Source: Struthidea cinerea
Taxonomy: Eukaryota > Chordata > Aves > Passeriformes > Corcoracidae
Assembly (NCBI GenBank): GCA_013397865.1
Contig: VZTI01001046.1
Span: forward strand, 101,261 to 165,260
DNA length: 64,000 nt
Direction: 5' to 3'
A program made the position numbers and the translations under genes. The notes beneath the pieces are model-generated. The model was not told the origin of the DNA. It did no database searches and saw only the letters and a list, made by a program, of their open reading frames with translations. This document shows, piece by piece, positions 1-12,622 of this stretch (positions within the stretch are counted from its first letter, which is position 1; every line of letters starts with the position of its first letter).

Positions 1-165
1 GGTGAAGTTGGTGCGAAGTTGGCTGGGTGGAGCTGGGTGGGAATGAATGGTCCTGGGCGCCCCGTGGGTGCCCCTCGGTGCTGGGCGCATCTGCCGGGTG
101 CTGATGGAGCAAGGACGGGAGAGCGCTGGCCTGGGGGGGACGAGGCTTCGAGCGCTTTGCAGGGG
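1..165. promoter_or_regulatory. CpG-rich stretch, possible edge of promoter CpG island
   Basis: About eleven CpG dinucleotides fall in the first 160 bases. The following sequence (180-300) turns AT-rich and CpG-poor. Because exon 1 of EHMT1 is expected just upstream, this may be the downstream shoulder of the promoter CpG island. No start site or exon 1 coding sequence could be identified. Confidence 0.35.
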
Positions 166-2729
166 TTTCCTGTAGCTTCCTTCTGATCAAAATGCTTCAA
201 AATTCACAGTTGGCATTTTATTTTACTTTATTTTTTAATTATTATTTTATTTTCTACCTCGATGCCGAGTTTTTGTTGGGAGTTGTAACGTTGTCACCTC
301 TGATTTGTCTCTTAGATAGGAAGCAGGAGAGCCTGTGAGATGCCACCTCAGCCAGCCTTGCCTTGGCACCCAGCTTTTGTACTCTTAAAGGACAAAAGCG
401 ATGGTTTCTCACTTGGAGTTGGGAATTCTGCTTTGAGGGCTGGGCAGGCAGCTCTGAGCTCCTGGTGACCTGCAGCGATCAGGGAGGGTGGTCAAGGTCT
501 GATTGACTCCAGGGTTCCTGCAGTGGCTTTTCTTCATGGGCGAGCAGCAGCAACGCCCCTGTGGAAGGGAGAGCGTGGGTGACGTGTGGAGCCAGGGTAG
601 TGCTTAGAAAATGCAGAAAAACTTAGGCTCAGATGGCTGAGAATGGCCCCTGGAAATCCTGGGGCTTCTTGTATGAGTCAGTGTAGTAGCAGGAATATCA
701 AGACCTCTCCTTGTTGCAACAAAGGTTGGGAAAACAAACTGGTCCCTGTTAGACTGACTGAGGCTCTTTATTTGCTGCTGGTGCCTGTGGTGAGGGCCTG
801 GGTGCCCCTGGCTGTGGTGGGAGCCAGGGGTGCCCTCGAGCACTCTGAGCTCTCTTTGCTCAAGTCTTGCTGCAGGATAATCCATGAGAAAAACCGAGGT
901 TATTCCCAGTTTACAAGAGGTCTGGCTGGAGGAGAGGTAGGGTTTACAAGCTCATGTTTGCAGCAAGGATAGATATTACTAGCTCAGCAAAGAAATAAAT
1001 AAAACAGCTGCTCTATGCTCAGACTTTGGGCTGTGTTTTATGATCATTTCTCAATGGAAGCTGTTGGCCAGTGTCTGCTGAAGGTAGGTTCTGTGTCAGG
1101 CTGGGCTGAGCTGAGCTTTCCGATGCTCACAGCAGCTTTTTGGTCTGTGACTGGAGATCTTGAAGGTGCTGTGCTTGGAACACAAGTTCCCGGTGCTGAG
1201 AGCACTGAGATGTGGCTGGGTTTGTGTCTGATTGTGCTCGGGGCAGACTGGGGACAGGCAGGGACAGGCAGCCACCCACAGCCTCTGTCCTGTGCTGCAG
1301 GATCCATCCTTGAAGTGCCCAAGCCCTTCTCCTCTGCCAGCTCCAGGCAGTGCCACGTGGGCACGGGCGAGCTGCTGTGGGAAGGTTTGGGAGCTGCCAC
1401 ACCGCGTGTCTCATCCCCCTCACTTGCTTGAAGGGAGGTGGGCAGGTTGTTTTTCTTTCTTTATCACCCAGTGCGCTTTAAGCCTTGTGATTTGCATGGC
1501 TGCAGGCACCATCTGCTCCCCGTGCTGGCCTACAGCAGTTGGCTTGACCTGGGCTTATTCTCGTGCCGGCGGCGCTGAACCCGGCACCGACCTCCGGCTC
1601 TGCAGGGCACTCCCCATCTCTGCCTCCACACCAGTTCTCTCCTTAAACACAGCTGTGGCGAAGACCCCTTCTAGTTTATTTTTTTTTTTTTTTAAATACC
1701 ATTTTCCTTCTGGTTTATTTTGGTAGGTTTGGTTTTTTGTGTTTTTTTTTTTGTTTGGTCTTGCTACTTCAAAACAGAAAGAGAAAGAGAAGGTATTAAG
1801 GCTGCAAACCTGAGCTAACAACATGATGCCAGGCATGTGAAAGGCAGAGGAGATGAGCAGGTGTTCCCTTTTTACAAAAAAAAAAAAAATTTTAAAAACG
1901 AGGAGGNTTTTTAAATACCATTTTCCTTCTGGTTTATTTTGGTAGGTTTGGTTTTTTGTGTTTTTTTTTTTGTTTGGTCTTGCTACTTCAAAACAGAAAG
2001 AGAAAGAGAAGGTATTAAGGCTGCAAACCTGAGCTAACAACATGATGCCAGGCATGTGAAAGGCAGAGGAGATGAGCAGGTGTTCCCTTTTTACAAAAAA
2101 AAAAAAATTTTAAAAACGAGGAGGAAAGAGAAAAATTGCTTTCTATAGAATTAAAAATAGAGCTCATTAACTTTAATAAACATGGGTGTTATGAATGAGG
2201 AGTTAGCTGTAGCTGACTGATGGTTTGCATTTTGGATGTTCATTTGAATGAGCTGCAAAAAACACCCAACCGAGCCACCAAAAGCACATGGGCTGGAAAT
2301 GTTGATAAATGAGGTTGTAGTGAGAAGTCTGATAGATCTGCCTCCCCCACCCAAAGCCTAAAAAGTTTTGGGGGAGTCAGAGTCACCTCCTCGAGATGCC
2401 TTCCACGCAGACGGACTCAGCTGGATTCTCAGGCCTGTTGCACTGGGAAAATCTGTCTGGCTGCATCCAAGCCAGAGCTGGGAGGTGCCAGCCCTGGGCA
2501 CAGCCCGGAGCCCCTGTGCTGCTTGGGCTGTCAGCCGGGGCCAGCCCTGCCGTGTTTTATCTGTGACCTGTGCCTTGGTGGCAGCTTCCTGGCAGCCTTA
2601 TTTTGCAGAGGGAGGTTTGGCCGTGCTGTAAACAGGATGTGTCCATGATTGTCTCTTCTTTTGAATGCAACGTGTGTCTGAGCACTGAGCTCAACCCTGA
2701 TGTCGCTGTTTTTTTCTGCCCCACCACAG
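166..2729 (+). other. EHMT1: intron 1 (3' part)
   Basis: Non-coding. It holds T-rich and A-rich runs (209-250, 1677-1693), a 218-bp direct duplication around an undetermined base at 1907, and a normal CAG acceptor at 2727-2729. Open frames here are short and show no conserved protein content. Confidence 0.8.
1689..2124. repeat. 218-bp direct duplication flanking an N (likely assembly artefact)
   Basis: Bases 1689-1906 and 1908-2124 are near-identical. The only difference noticed is one A in a long A run. They are separated by the single N at 1907. A one-N gap with the same sequence on both sides is the usual sign of two contig ends that should have been overlapped. A true tandem duplication is the alternative. 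Confidence 0.85.
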
Positions 2730-2817
2730 CGAGCAGTGCTGAGTAAGGGAGAGCCAAGGAAAGACGGCTGCATGAAGACTGAGCTGCTGAAAGACATCAC
2801 CAACAACAAAGAGGAAG
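2730..2817 (+). CDS. EHMT1: EHMT1 exon 2 (N-terminal coding exon)
   Basis: 88 nt, acceptor CAG at 2727-2729, donor gtgagc at 2818. It enters in phase 0 and leaves one base for the next codon. It encodes residues 1-29, including KGEP and CMKTELL, which correspond to the ARGEP and CVKTELL segments close to the human GLP start. A stop in another frame (TGA at 2740) excludes the alternative reading. The real initiator ATG is expected in exon 1, upstream of the window. Confidence 0.88.
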
Positions 2818-5144
2818 GTGAGCACCTGCCCTGGCTGAGGGTCGGAGCTGGATTGTGAGGTGGGCACGTGATGGGGACAAAACTTGGGGCTCGGAGCTGT
2901 GCTCAGTCCCCCCGGCACCTCAGGTGTGCTCTCACAAACACAGGCTCTCTTCTCCTGTGTTTATTCTCAGCAGGGCTCTTCCACTGAAGATGCAGATTTG
3001 CTTTTCAGTCCATCCCTCACCACTCCCCTGAAGGAGAGCTAATTTTCACTTCTGCTTTGGTGTGAAGCGCACAGGAGTTACTTTGAACTTCCTGTGTGTG
3101 ACTGGTTTTAGCTGAACTCTGATCCCTCCCCACGCTGACCTTTTCCTCCCTCTAGGAACATTGACTTTCTGTTTTGCTGTGGGTTTCTCTGTCGCTGCAG
3201 AGCAACCCCGATGGCTGCAGGGTGGCTGGAGGGGTCAGATACCCCACACCTTGTGGCTCTTGTGTGGGTTCTGCAGCTTTTACTGTGCAGGATGCAGCAC
3301 AGGTTCATTTGACAAAGTCTTTTCCTGCAGGGTTGTCTGTGAGTTACATGCACACAAATCTAAGAGTTTAATAAATGTGTCAGTGGGATTAGGGAAAAAA
3401 ACCCCACCACCCTTTATCTTTCCCCCAAGTCCCTCCTTTCTTTCCATGGTTTTATTATTCCTGGACTGGTTACTTCTCATAGCTCTTCAGGGATTTGGTA
3501 TATTTTTGTTCTCCTTTCCATAACAGAGCATTAGGAAAGCACTGAACTGGGCCCATCAAAATCCCTACTCTTATCTAGAAGCAAAATTTTGGACTTAATT
3601 CCGCTGTGTGTGAGTACAGCATTGCTTTTTCTTTCTTTTCTGTCCAGCATAATGTTCTGTCAAGCTGCTCTAGTTAGAAAGTAGAGCTCAGAAGAAGCAG
3701 AAATACTTGAATGCTGTGTCAGGTGCTTGGATATTAACTGGGGGCACAGGAATCCTGCTACCAGCACTGGTGGCATAGGGACCTCTGGTCTGGGCAGAGC
3801 AGGGACAAAGTCTGAGGTGTCAGGAGGTGTCGGTGGGAGGTTGTGTTGCTCTGGGGGAGACTCACTTTGATCCCATGCCTTGCTTAGCTCAGGACTATAA
3901 AGCTTGTTTGTGTAGCTCTTGGTTGATCCTAAGGTGTCAAGAGTCTGTGGAGGTAAAAAATTCCAAAGGAGGGTGGGCAGAGACATTTCTGTGCCTCTTG
4001 GCTGATTTTGACTTGGAGCAAGTGCTGTGTCAGAAGGAAGCTGGGAGCCCTCCCTGTGCAGGAACAGCATCGAGGCTTCACAAGGTGCTGAAATTCCACC
4101 CACTCCAGTTTATTGTCCAGCTCTGTTCCCAGGGAAAGGAGGGTCCTAACTGTGGGCTGGGTAGTCTCCATTCTCCTGGAGTGTTCAGAATGTGTCCTCC
4201 CTCCCCAGGCACAGCGCGTGCGTCACAGACCATGGCGTGTGCGGTGCAGTTCTGGGACATTGTCCCTCCTGCTCTGGCTCCCCAGCTGGGATCCTCGGAG
4301 GATCATCACCACCAGAATATTGGTTCACATCCCAAAAGCCTGTTAATGTCAGTGTTTAGAGCTGGCACAGAATTCACATTTTTGACTGTTGCATGAACAT
4401 GGAATCATTCCAGCAGACTTGCAGGATGGCATGCAATAGTTTCTTTGAGCTCAGTTTCCTGGCTCGGGGACGGAGCTGGGATGTGTGGAGGGAGAAGCAC
4501 CCTGAAGTCTCAGCTTTCTCTCCTCAAGTTTTCTTGAGCAGTCACTTCCCTTTGGTGAGGAGGATGGTGCTGTTTAATATCTTTGTCAGTGGCACAGACT
4601 GGTTTAGTTTGGGCTGCTGAGGGTGTGTCTGCTGGCAGCCGTGGCCTGCAGCGCGTGTGACTGAACCTGCTCTGGATTGTGTTCCCTTTGGGAAAACCCC
4701 CCTGGCAGGTAACCTGTCAATATTAAACCTGGCATCTAAACTTCCAGAGGCTTGAAGCTGCAGATCCAGAGGCTGACTGAAGGTGCTGTTTGGGCTACAG
4801 GTTGAGTGTGAATTGCTGTGTTTTCCCCTCTTTTCACTCCCCCCTGGCTCAGAAAGGTGCTGATGCTGAGGGGGCAGGTCAGATCCCCACTGGAATTGTG
4901 CCTCTGAATGGCCTTGCACCAGTTACACCTCTGTACAGACTCGGACTTTCCCTGACTACAAGACAAGACAGGAAATTCAGGCAGCTTGAAGCCTTGGCTG
5001 GTATTGAGGGGTCTGACCCCAAGCAAGGCCTGTCAGCTGCAGTGGTGCCTGTGAGCACTGCCTGGCTCCAGCTCTGATGAACATCTTTGTGTGGGAGATC
5101 TCCAGGAAGATCTCCTGTTGCAGTGAAGGCTCCTGCTCTGGTTT

Positions 5145-5275
5145 CATAGAATCCCAGACCGGTTTGGGTTGGAAGAGACCTTAAAGCTCATCTCATTCCG
5201 CCTCCTGCCACGGGCAGGGACACCTTCCACAGACCAGGGTGCTCCAAGCCCCATCCAGCCTGGCCCTCATTAATG
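5145..5275 (-). mobile_element. CR1 LINE 3' fragment
   Basis: Reading the plus strand, TTTGGGTTGGAAGAGACCTT is followed by a GGGCAGGGACACCTTCCAC block. This is the reverse complement of the avian CR1 3' end. Only about 130 bp remain, so it is heavily 5'-truncated. Confidence 0.85.
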
Positions 5276-6727
5276 TGCTGGTTTGAGGCAGTGGACCTTT
5301 CCTGGTGGTCGTCAGCCTGTCAGCCTTCATTTGGGACATCTCAGCAGCTGGGGATGGGTTGTTGTGTTTGGGATGGGGTGGGTGCTCTCAGGGAGCATCC
5401 TGAGGGTGGGAGGCCCTTGGTGGGCAGTTGTGGTGCTCTGTTCTCTGTTCCTCGAGAGGTGTTGCAGAAATGCCCTGCGGTTCCTGCCTGGGCTGTCCTC
5501 TTCTGCCTCCATCCTGATAAATAATTGAACTCTAAATGTAACATATATTTGTAGGAACAGGCTCTTTGTGTGTTCCAGCACTTTCATTTCCGGTTCTGGG
5601 GGTGAGTCCCAGCTTGTGGAAGTTGCTCACTAGGCTCAGTGTCCCTGTCTGTGTAAAATTGCTCAACACAGATAGAAAAAAAGCTGTGGATGAGGCTGTT
5701 TTGTTGTCCGTGGGAAATGTTCCAGTTCAGTTTCACACGTGGGTGTGAGCTTAGGTCCATATTTCCCTTTGACAGGGTGGGGAAGGGGGCAGCGAGATGG
5801 GAGATGAGTGGAAAAAAGCTTTTATTAGGCCATATTGTCTTTAGTCTGACTCAGAGAGAAACTATTAAAAAGTGGTTTCTTTGCAAGAATCGCAAGTGAA
5901 TTCAGCTCTCCTCGTGTGCTTCACTCCCAGCTCTGCGTCTCCCTTGACCTTTCAAGGCAAACCACTCCTTTTCTGATTCCCCAAGGCCAGGGATGGAAAG
6001 TTCCAGTAAAGCAGCAGCTTGAAGGAGCAGGAATGGGTGTTGGGAGGGAAGTTCCCCATTAGCTCCAGTGTTTCTGAGCCTTCACCCGAGGCAGCTGCTT
6101 TACAAGAGCCACGGTGCTGGAGCCTAGTGCTGGGTGAGACCTGCGCAGTCACTGCTCTCAGATAAACTTCAGCCTGCTTTGAGAGACTGTCAGGGGTTTA
6201 AACTCCTGGAGGGGCCTTTTTTTTCCTTTTTCTCCCTCTTATTATTGCAGGTAGGAAGCTGCTGTGAGCACGGGAAGTGCTGCTCTCCACTGAGCAGCTG
6301 CAGCTTCTGCATTCCCAGGTGCAGGGATGGCAGCTTGAAAGGAGGGAAGGACTAATCTGCTCTCCTCAGGTACTTGGCACTGGGATCCCTGCTGAGGCTG
6401 ACGGCAGGAGACCAGGCAGAGCAAAGTGATGCTTCAGGGTTTGAGATGTTCACCCAGCTGTGCACCCAGGCACTCCCTGGGTTTGGGGCTCTTGCTGCAG
6501 GAAGGATGCTGGCAGCCCTGGAGCGGGAGCATCCCTTGGACACAGCTGGGCTCAGGGCCTCGTGGCCAGTCCTGTTAACACCACACCTCATCCCATGGCA
6601 AAGGGATGAGTGAGTTTCCTGGAGGAAACTGTTAACCTGCTCTGAGTCATTCAACTGCTGAGCCAGTTTAACTGTTCATGGTCAGAGTGTGTCCTGGGGG
6701 CTGGGAGGGCCAAGGGAGTGCTGGGAG

Positions 6728-7200
6728 GGCATTTTGGTGTGGCCAACAGATCAGGGGAGATGATCCTTCCCTTCTACTCGGCCACATCTGGAGTTTTGGG
6801 TTCAGTTCTGGTCTCCATGGTTCAAGAAAGAGAAGGAGCTACTGGAGAGGCTCCAGCAGAAGGCACAAAGGTGATGAGGGGTCTGGAGCATCTCTCATGT
6901 GAGGGGAGACTGCAGGAGCTGGGTCAGGTTAGTCTGAAGCAGAGAAGACTCAGAGGAGATCTGATTAATGCACATAAATATCTCCTGGGGGTGGCAGAGG
7001 TTGGTGCCAGTGGTGCCAGTGACAGGACGAGGAGCAGTGGCCATAAACTAAACCACAAGAAGTTCCACCTCAGCATGAGGAAGGTAAAAAGAGCCCTGGA
7101 ACAGGTGCCCAGGGAGATTGTGGAGCCTCCCTCTCTGGAGACGTTCCAAACCCACCTGGACATGTTCCTGTGTCACCTGCTTCAGGGAGGAATGACATCT
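6728..7200 (+). mobile_element. CR1 LINE fragment, older copy lacking the extreme 3' tail
   Basis: About 470 bp matching CR1 sense sequence: GTGTGGCCAACAG, a CTACTCGGCC segment, then CTGGAGCATCTCT, AGACTCAGAGGAGATCTGAT and a CCCAGGGAGATTGTGGAG block. The open frame across it (183 codons from 6718) is a diverged piece of the CR1 3' region, not a host gene. Confidence 0.75.
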
Positions 7201-7326
7201 GTGGTCTGGAAATATCTGGACACCACCTACCTTCACAAGGGGTTGGGGGGAAGAAGAGACCATCAGTAACTCCCCCCAGAGAGGAACTTTTGCCTGAAAA
7301 CATTTGTCTGCGTTTCTTGGCTTCGA

Positions 7327-7465
7327 TCACAGAATCCCAGAATTCCAGACTGGTTTGGGTTGGAAGGGACCTTAAAGATGATCCAGTTCCAACCCCCTGC
7401 CAGGGACAGCGATGCCATTCCCTGGGTCAGGCTGCTCAGGGCCCCTTCCAGCCTTCAGTGATGGA
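7327..7465 (-). mobile_element. CR1 LINE 3' fragment
   Basis: It begins at an ATCACAGAATC tail and runs through GGTTTGGGTTGGAAGGGACC into a diverged CR1 body. It lies about 130 bp beyond the plus-strand CR1 at 6728 in the opposite orientation, so the two are independent insertions. Confidence 0.85.
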
Positions 7466-10400
7466 GGGGCTGCTTTCCTTCCCAATGGATTCAGGGTCCC
7501 CAGCTGCTACCTCTCTCTGATCTGTGTGGTTTCAGCCCCAACATCTTCATCCTTCTGATGGCAGCTGGGCTCTTCTCTGCTTGTCAGTTTTCCTTTTTGT
7601 TGGAGTTAGAGGAGGAAGAGGGGAGGGAAGTGCTGTAACACAGGGATTAAAAGCAGGTGCGTTTCTCACTTTTATCCAGCAGGACAGTTGGGTATGGAAT
7701 CAAAGGCTGTGGGATCTGCAGTGTTTTAAGGATGATCTGCAAGGTGGTTAAGGTAGAACATCTGGGAGATGTGTGTCCATAAATGCAGCTGTATGCACTT
7801 CTTGGACTGCACTCCCAAATCCTGAGCTTCTCCTTTAAGCTCTGTCTGAGCTTAGTTCGTTTAAGCTGAGTTCATTGAAGCCCTGTCTTTGATTAAATGT
7901 TTCTCTTGCAGCCCCTGAAGCCTCTTGGCTCTGCCAGGGCTCTGTGCCGGGGCCTCTGGAAAGGCATGGAAAATCCCATGGGCAGAGTGTTTTGCCTCCA
8001 CCAGTGCTCAGCACCAAGATACTCAGAAAAATGTGTGAAAGTTCCAGATCAGATAATAGTGCATTTGTTGGAGAATATTTTTTTATTTCTGTTTCTTTTC
8101 TTTCTCTCTCCCTTTTCCCTCAGACCTGGTGGCTGCACTTTGGCCTGGAGTACAAGGGCTCCTAACGCTTGCATATTTTTCTTATTTTGTCTCACTGAGC
8201 AGTGAACTCCAAACTTTAAAAATACATTTAAGCCTTTACATTCTTCAGAGTGTTGTCAAAATAACACCGAATTTGGAGTTGATACCTGGCCTGCCTCAGG
8301 CGGGAAGTTTCTGGTGGGTGATCGTCCCCTTGGTGTCCCCTCTGGCTGTGGCCAGGATGGCTGGTGGGGACAGTAACACATCTGTTAGACAGATAAGTTT
8401 TGGCAGGCTGGACCCAGCTCTGGCAAGCTCTAGGGCAGGACTGGAGCCAGGTCTGGCTCTGCTGAAAGGGCTGGAAACCCCAGCAGGCAAAGACAGCAAA
8501 GAGAAAGGATGTCTGGGCTGGGAGAGCGGAGGTGGGCTTAATTTTACCTAATTTAGGGGTTTTTTTGGAGGTACCATTCTAATTCTGAATTAATCCAGCT
8601 CGTTTCTGCTTAGACATGGCAGTAGGCAGGTTGGACATGGTCCAGGCAGAGGTGAGTTTGTCCAAAGATGTCTAAAGTCAGCCTGGGCTGCTTTTGAGCT
8701 GTTGGCTTCTCTCCCTTGGTTGCAGCGGTGGCTTAGGGACCCCCTGAAGTCTGACACCTAAGATTAGATGAGGTGGTCTCATCCTGCCTTAGCTTCCCTT
8801 CGTCAGAGTCTTGTTTTCTTCAGGGGAATTTTAATTCCATTTGGAACGACCGTGATGTTCTGAGAAGAAAACTTGAGCCTGGGCAGGGCTGGGAGCTCTG
8901 CAGTGCTCTCGGGGGGTTGTTAATTCAGAGGATGGATTTAAATTTATTATTGGGTATTCTTTGCCACGTGGAGTCACGGGGATAATGGAATAGCCCAACT
9001 TCCTGAGTCTCAAATTCCTTGTGTTTCTAAAACATACCCAGCCCCTAAATAATATGTTTTTACTGAAGTTTGTGCCAACTTGGTATCAACTTCAAACACC
9101 ACCAATCAATCTCTTGGGCATGTTGCCTGTCCTGCGTGTTGCTGGGTTTTAAATGAATCCAAGCTCGGATGGGCATTCAGGCAGTGTTGGGGTCCGTGGG
9201 AGAAGCTCTTCCTGCTGCCTCTGGAACTGGGGATGCCTAAAGGAGCTTTGAAAAGACCGGGATGCTTCTAATTAATAAGGTTACACTTCATGGATGCAGG
9301 CTAGAGCTTCCTACCTTTTATTTCGTTTTAATTAAAGAAAGGATGGCTGTAGATTAAAGAGCAGTGAACGAGTGGGAGAGAAAACTGAGTGTGGAGAAAA
9401 TCTCATTTTGGCCTACTTCGAAGGGATGAGAGCTGTAGAGGCACAAAGTTTTAGTGAAGTACCAACTTTAGTTTTAGAATTCCCTTGCACTTGCAGCACA
9501 GGAGCAGAAAAGCTGCTGAGTAGCATTTTCAAGGGGAGAACTCGCTGCCACAAGGTGTATTTGAAATGAGGATTTTAGCAGGTTTTCAGTGAAGCTGTTT
9601 TTTTGGGAATGGAAAAGGAGGGGGGATGAAAAGGTCACGTCAAGAAGAAGCGTTTCTTTAGGTCTGGAGCTGTGGAAGAGCTTCTGTGGGCTGCTTAATT
9701 CAGTATTGTCATTGTGAGGCTCCTGCTGGCTCTGGTTTGTGTTCCCATCCCTGTCTGTGGGCCACAGCTCAGCCAGGGTGTAAAATGTGTTGAGTTTTGT
9801 CCATTCAGCAGTGCTGTACAGGTGCCCTCGGTGACCCCGAGGCTTGCTGAGCGTGGTCAGAGCTGCAGACGTGTCCTGTCACACGGGGATGGAGCACATG
9901 GAGCACCAGTGCAGCTGTAGCCAAGCCTGGGATGGCAATTCCTGTTTTCCTCTTGCCAGATCAGGTGTTTTGGTTGGGAAAACCAGAGCAGCTCACTTGA
10001 GCTGGCCACACGAATTCAGTGATGCAGCTCCTGACATAAACTGGTTCTCTGTGGGCAGCTCTTTAATTTGTGTTCAAATTTGGGATGATGGGGTGGTGCT
10101 TCTTGCAGGAGCCCAGAGCTGTGCAGGAGCTCAGGCTGTAGAAAACAAAGCCCTTCCAAACTATTCATGGATTTTAGTGCTGCCAGAAGAGGGAATGGGA
10201 GAATGGAGAGGATTTTTCCCCCGACAAAGGGAAGGTCCTGCCTGCGGTGTCTCAGACTTGTTGGAGGCTGGAGGGGGACACGGTTTCTCTTCCTATTCAA
10301 TCCTTGGCCTCTGCTGTGAAATTCCATCTCTCTGTTTCATCAGATCTCTGCTCACACAGGGTTGGAAGGCTGGTGCCTGTTTATAGGGGATTGATGCCAC

Positions 10401-11712
10401 TTCCACAGTCAGATTGCATTTCACAAGAAGTGAAATAAGTGTGTGTGTGTGATTTTGATTTTAGCTTCATGGATTTTTCATAAAGCCTGTGATGCTTTCT
10501 GGAGTAATGCAGTTACTTTTTCCCCAGGGCAGTACTCTAATTCACGTTGTTTTGGTTGCCTTCATGGCAGGTAGAGCAATTCTTGCCCTCTGCTTATTCA
10601 GTTTTTCTCATAGTCAGCCACTGAGGTTATCTGACTGCTCTGGTGGGAGAGCACAGTATTTAAATCAACAAATATTGAAGGCTTCATTCAGCCAGGTGCC
10701 TAAAGCTGAGCTCTAGAAACCTCCAGCTGTGGTTAGAGAGCTTTTTTTTTTGTTGTTTTGTTGTGTTTTTTTTCCTGGCACTGACTTTGCTGCAATAATT
10801 GCTTAAATGGCCTTTTAAAGACACTGAATGCAGAAAGAGAAACAAGAATTGAAAGAATAAAGGCATAGTTGTGGCTCCCTCTGCCCACAGCCTTTCAAAT
10901 AGTTAAATAAAACAGTGAAAAAAGGAGCACTTCATCTTCTCCCAGAGTTGTTGCTATCAAAAACAAACCCTTGTGCCTCTTTCTGTACACAGGGGGGTCT
11001 GGCTGGTGTGAGAGGGAGCAGGTGGAGGTGATAACATCGAATCCTGCTTGGGGAACCTTCAATCACTGCCCCTGCAGGTGGGGTTTGTGCCTCTGTGTGC
11101 TCCAGAGAGCACTGCTGAGCGATTTTTGGGTGTTTTGGAGCTCTCTCTGGAGGCTGTGAGCCAGCAGAGTCCACATGGGAGGCAATCCCAGCCTGGGCTG
11201 CCTGGAGTTAGGGGGAATGGATCTCTTAGTGCAGGTGTCACATCAGGAAAAATGGCCAGAGCTGATCCCCAGGGAAGCGTGACCACTCAGGGTTTGAAGA
11301 GATTTTCCAGATATGTCTGGAAAGATGCTTTGTGCCGGCATCTGTGGCTTTCAGCTGGAAATCCGAGCATCAGTGGGACTGTCCCCCTCTTAATTGATGA
11401 GCAGGATGGGGCTGGAGGGGTCAGATGCTGCAGCAGGTCTTTGATACCCCCTGGGCAGAGCCTGGTGTGAGTTCAGCACTGACCATGGACCGTGTGTCCA
11501 TTGGATGCTCCACGTGGACTGACCAGGCCTAAGAAGGCTTTCAGTTTGCTGGACATGTCTTTAAATCTCAGATGGGCACCAAAACCCAGGAAGTTTAGGG
11601 AATAAAAGGTTGTTTGAGATACTGGAATGCATGCTTTTAGAATCTAGAGCTGCCAGTGCTGTTTGGGCAGGGATTGTTCCCAAATCTTTCAGGTCAACCC
11701 AATGGGAAGGAG

Positions 11713-11937
11713 GTATTAAATATCAGGGAAAGGTTCTTCCCCCAGAGGGTGCTGGGCACTGCCCAGGCTCCCCAGGGAATGGGCACGGCCCCGAGGCTGC
11801 CAGAGCTCCAGGAGCGTTTGGGCAGCGCTGCCAGGGGTGCCCAGGGTGGGGTTGTTGGGGTGTCTGGGCAGGGCCAGGAGCTGCACTGGGTGACCCTTGT
11901 GCATCCTTTCCAGCTCGGGATATTCTGTGATTCCTTG
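11713..11937 (+). mobile_element. CR1 LINE 3' fragment
   Basis: The body reads GGTTCTTCCCCCAGAGGGTG, then the GCCAGGAGCTGCACTGGGTG segment. The tail at 11915-11937 is TTCCAGCTCGGGATATTCTG. It belongs to the same CR1 type as the antisense copy at 18038. Confidence 0.8.
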
Positions 11938-12237
11938 ATTAAAATGGACTAAACAAATGCATTAATAAAGGGTAGAAAAAGGGGGAGATTTTTTTTTTCC
12001 CCAATGGAAATGGAAAGAGAATTCGGGTGGGTTTTGGGAAGAGCTGTTCTGGTGAGCTGTGCAGTGCTGGGTCTCCTGCCTGCTGACCTTTGCAGGGAGC
12101 TGCCTGTGCTTGGAGCTCGGCTTTGCACAGTCAGCCCAGGCACGCTGGGCTTGGCATCCCAGGATCCTGGTGCTCCTTCATGCTTTAGCCTGGCACCAGG
12201 TTTTTGCCAGGTCAGAAAAGACATTTGTGAGTCCTCT

Positions 12238-12622
12238 GAGCAGCAGGAGAGGCTGAGGGAGCTGGGAAAGGGGCTCAGCCTGGAGAAAAGGAGGCTCAGG
12301 GGGGACCTTGTGGCTCTGCACAACTCCCTGACAGGAGGGGGCAGCCGGGGGGGTCGGGCTCTGCTCCCAGGGAACAGGGACAGGAGGAGAGGGAACGGCC
12401 TCAGGCTGGGCCAGGGCAGGCTCAGGTTGGACATCAGCAGGAATTTCTTCCCTGGAAGGAGCTACCCAGGGAGGTTTGGAGTCCCCATCCCTGGAGGTGC
12501 CCAAGGAACACCTGGATGTGGCACTCAGCGCTCTGGGCTGGGTGACGGGTGGGGGTTGGTCACAGGTTGGACTCGGTGGTCTTGGAGGTCTTTTCCATCC
12601 TTGATTCTGGGATTCAGAATGT
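12238..12622 (+). mobile_element. CR1 LINE 3' fragment
   Basis: It starts at GGCTGAGGGAGCTGGGAAAG and continues GCTCAGCCTGGAGAAAAGGA, CAACTCCCTGACAGGAGG, to a GGTCTTTTCCATCC tail. It is the same subfamily as the copy at 58524 and has almost the same 5' truncation point. Confidence 0.88.

Noticed and set aside
1689..2124. Tandem duplication as a real structural variant
   Set aside because: The N exactly between the copies favours an assembly join error; kept only as an artefact to check.
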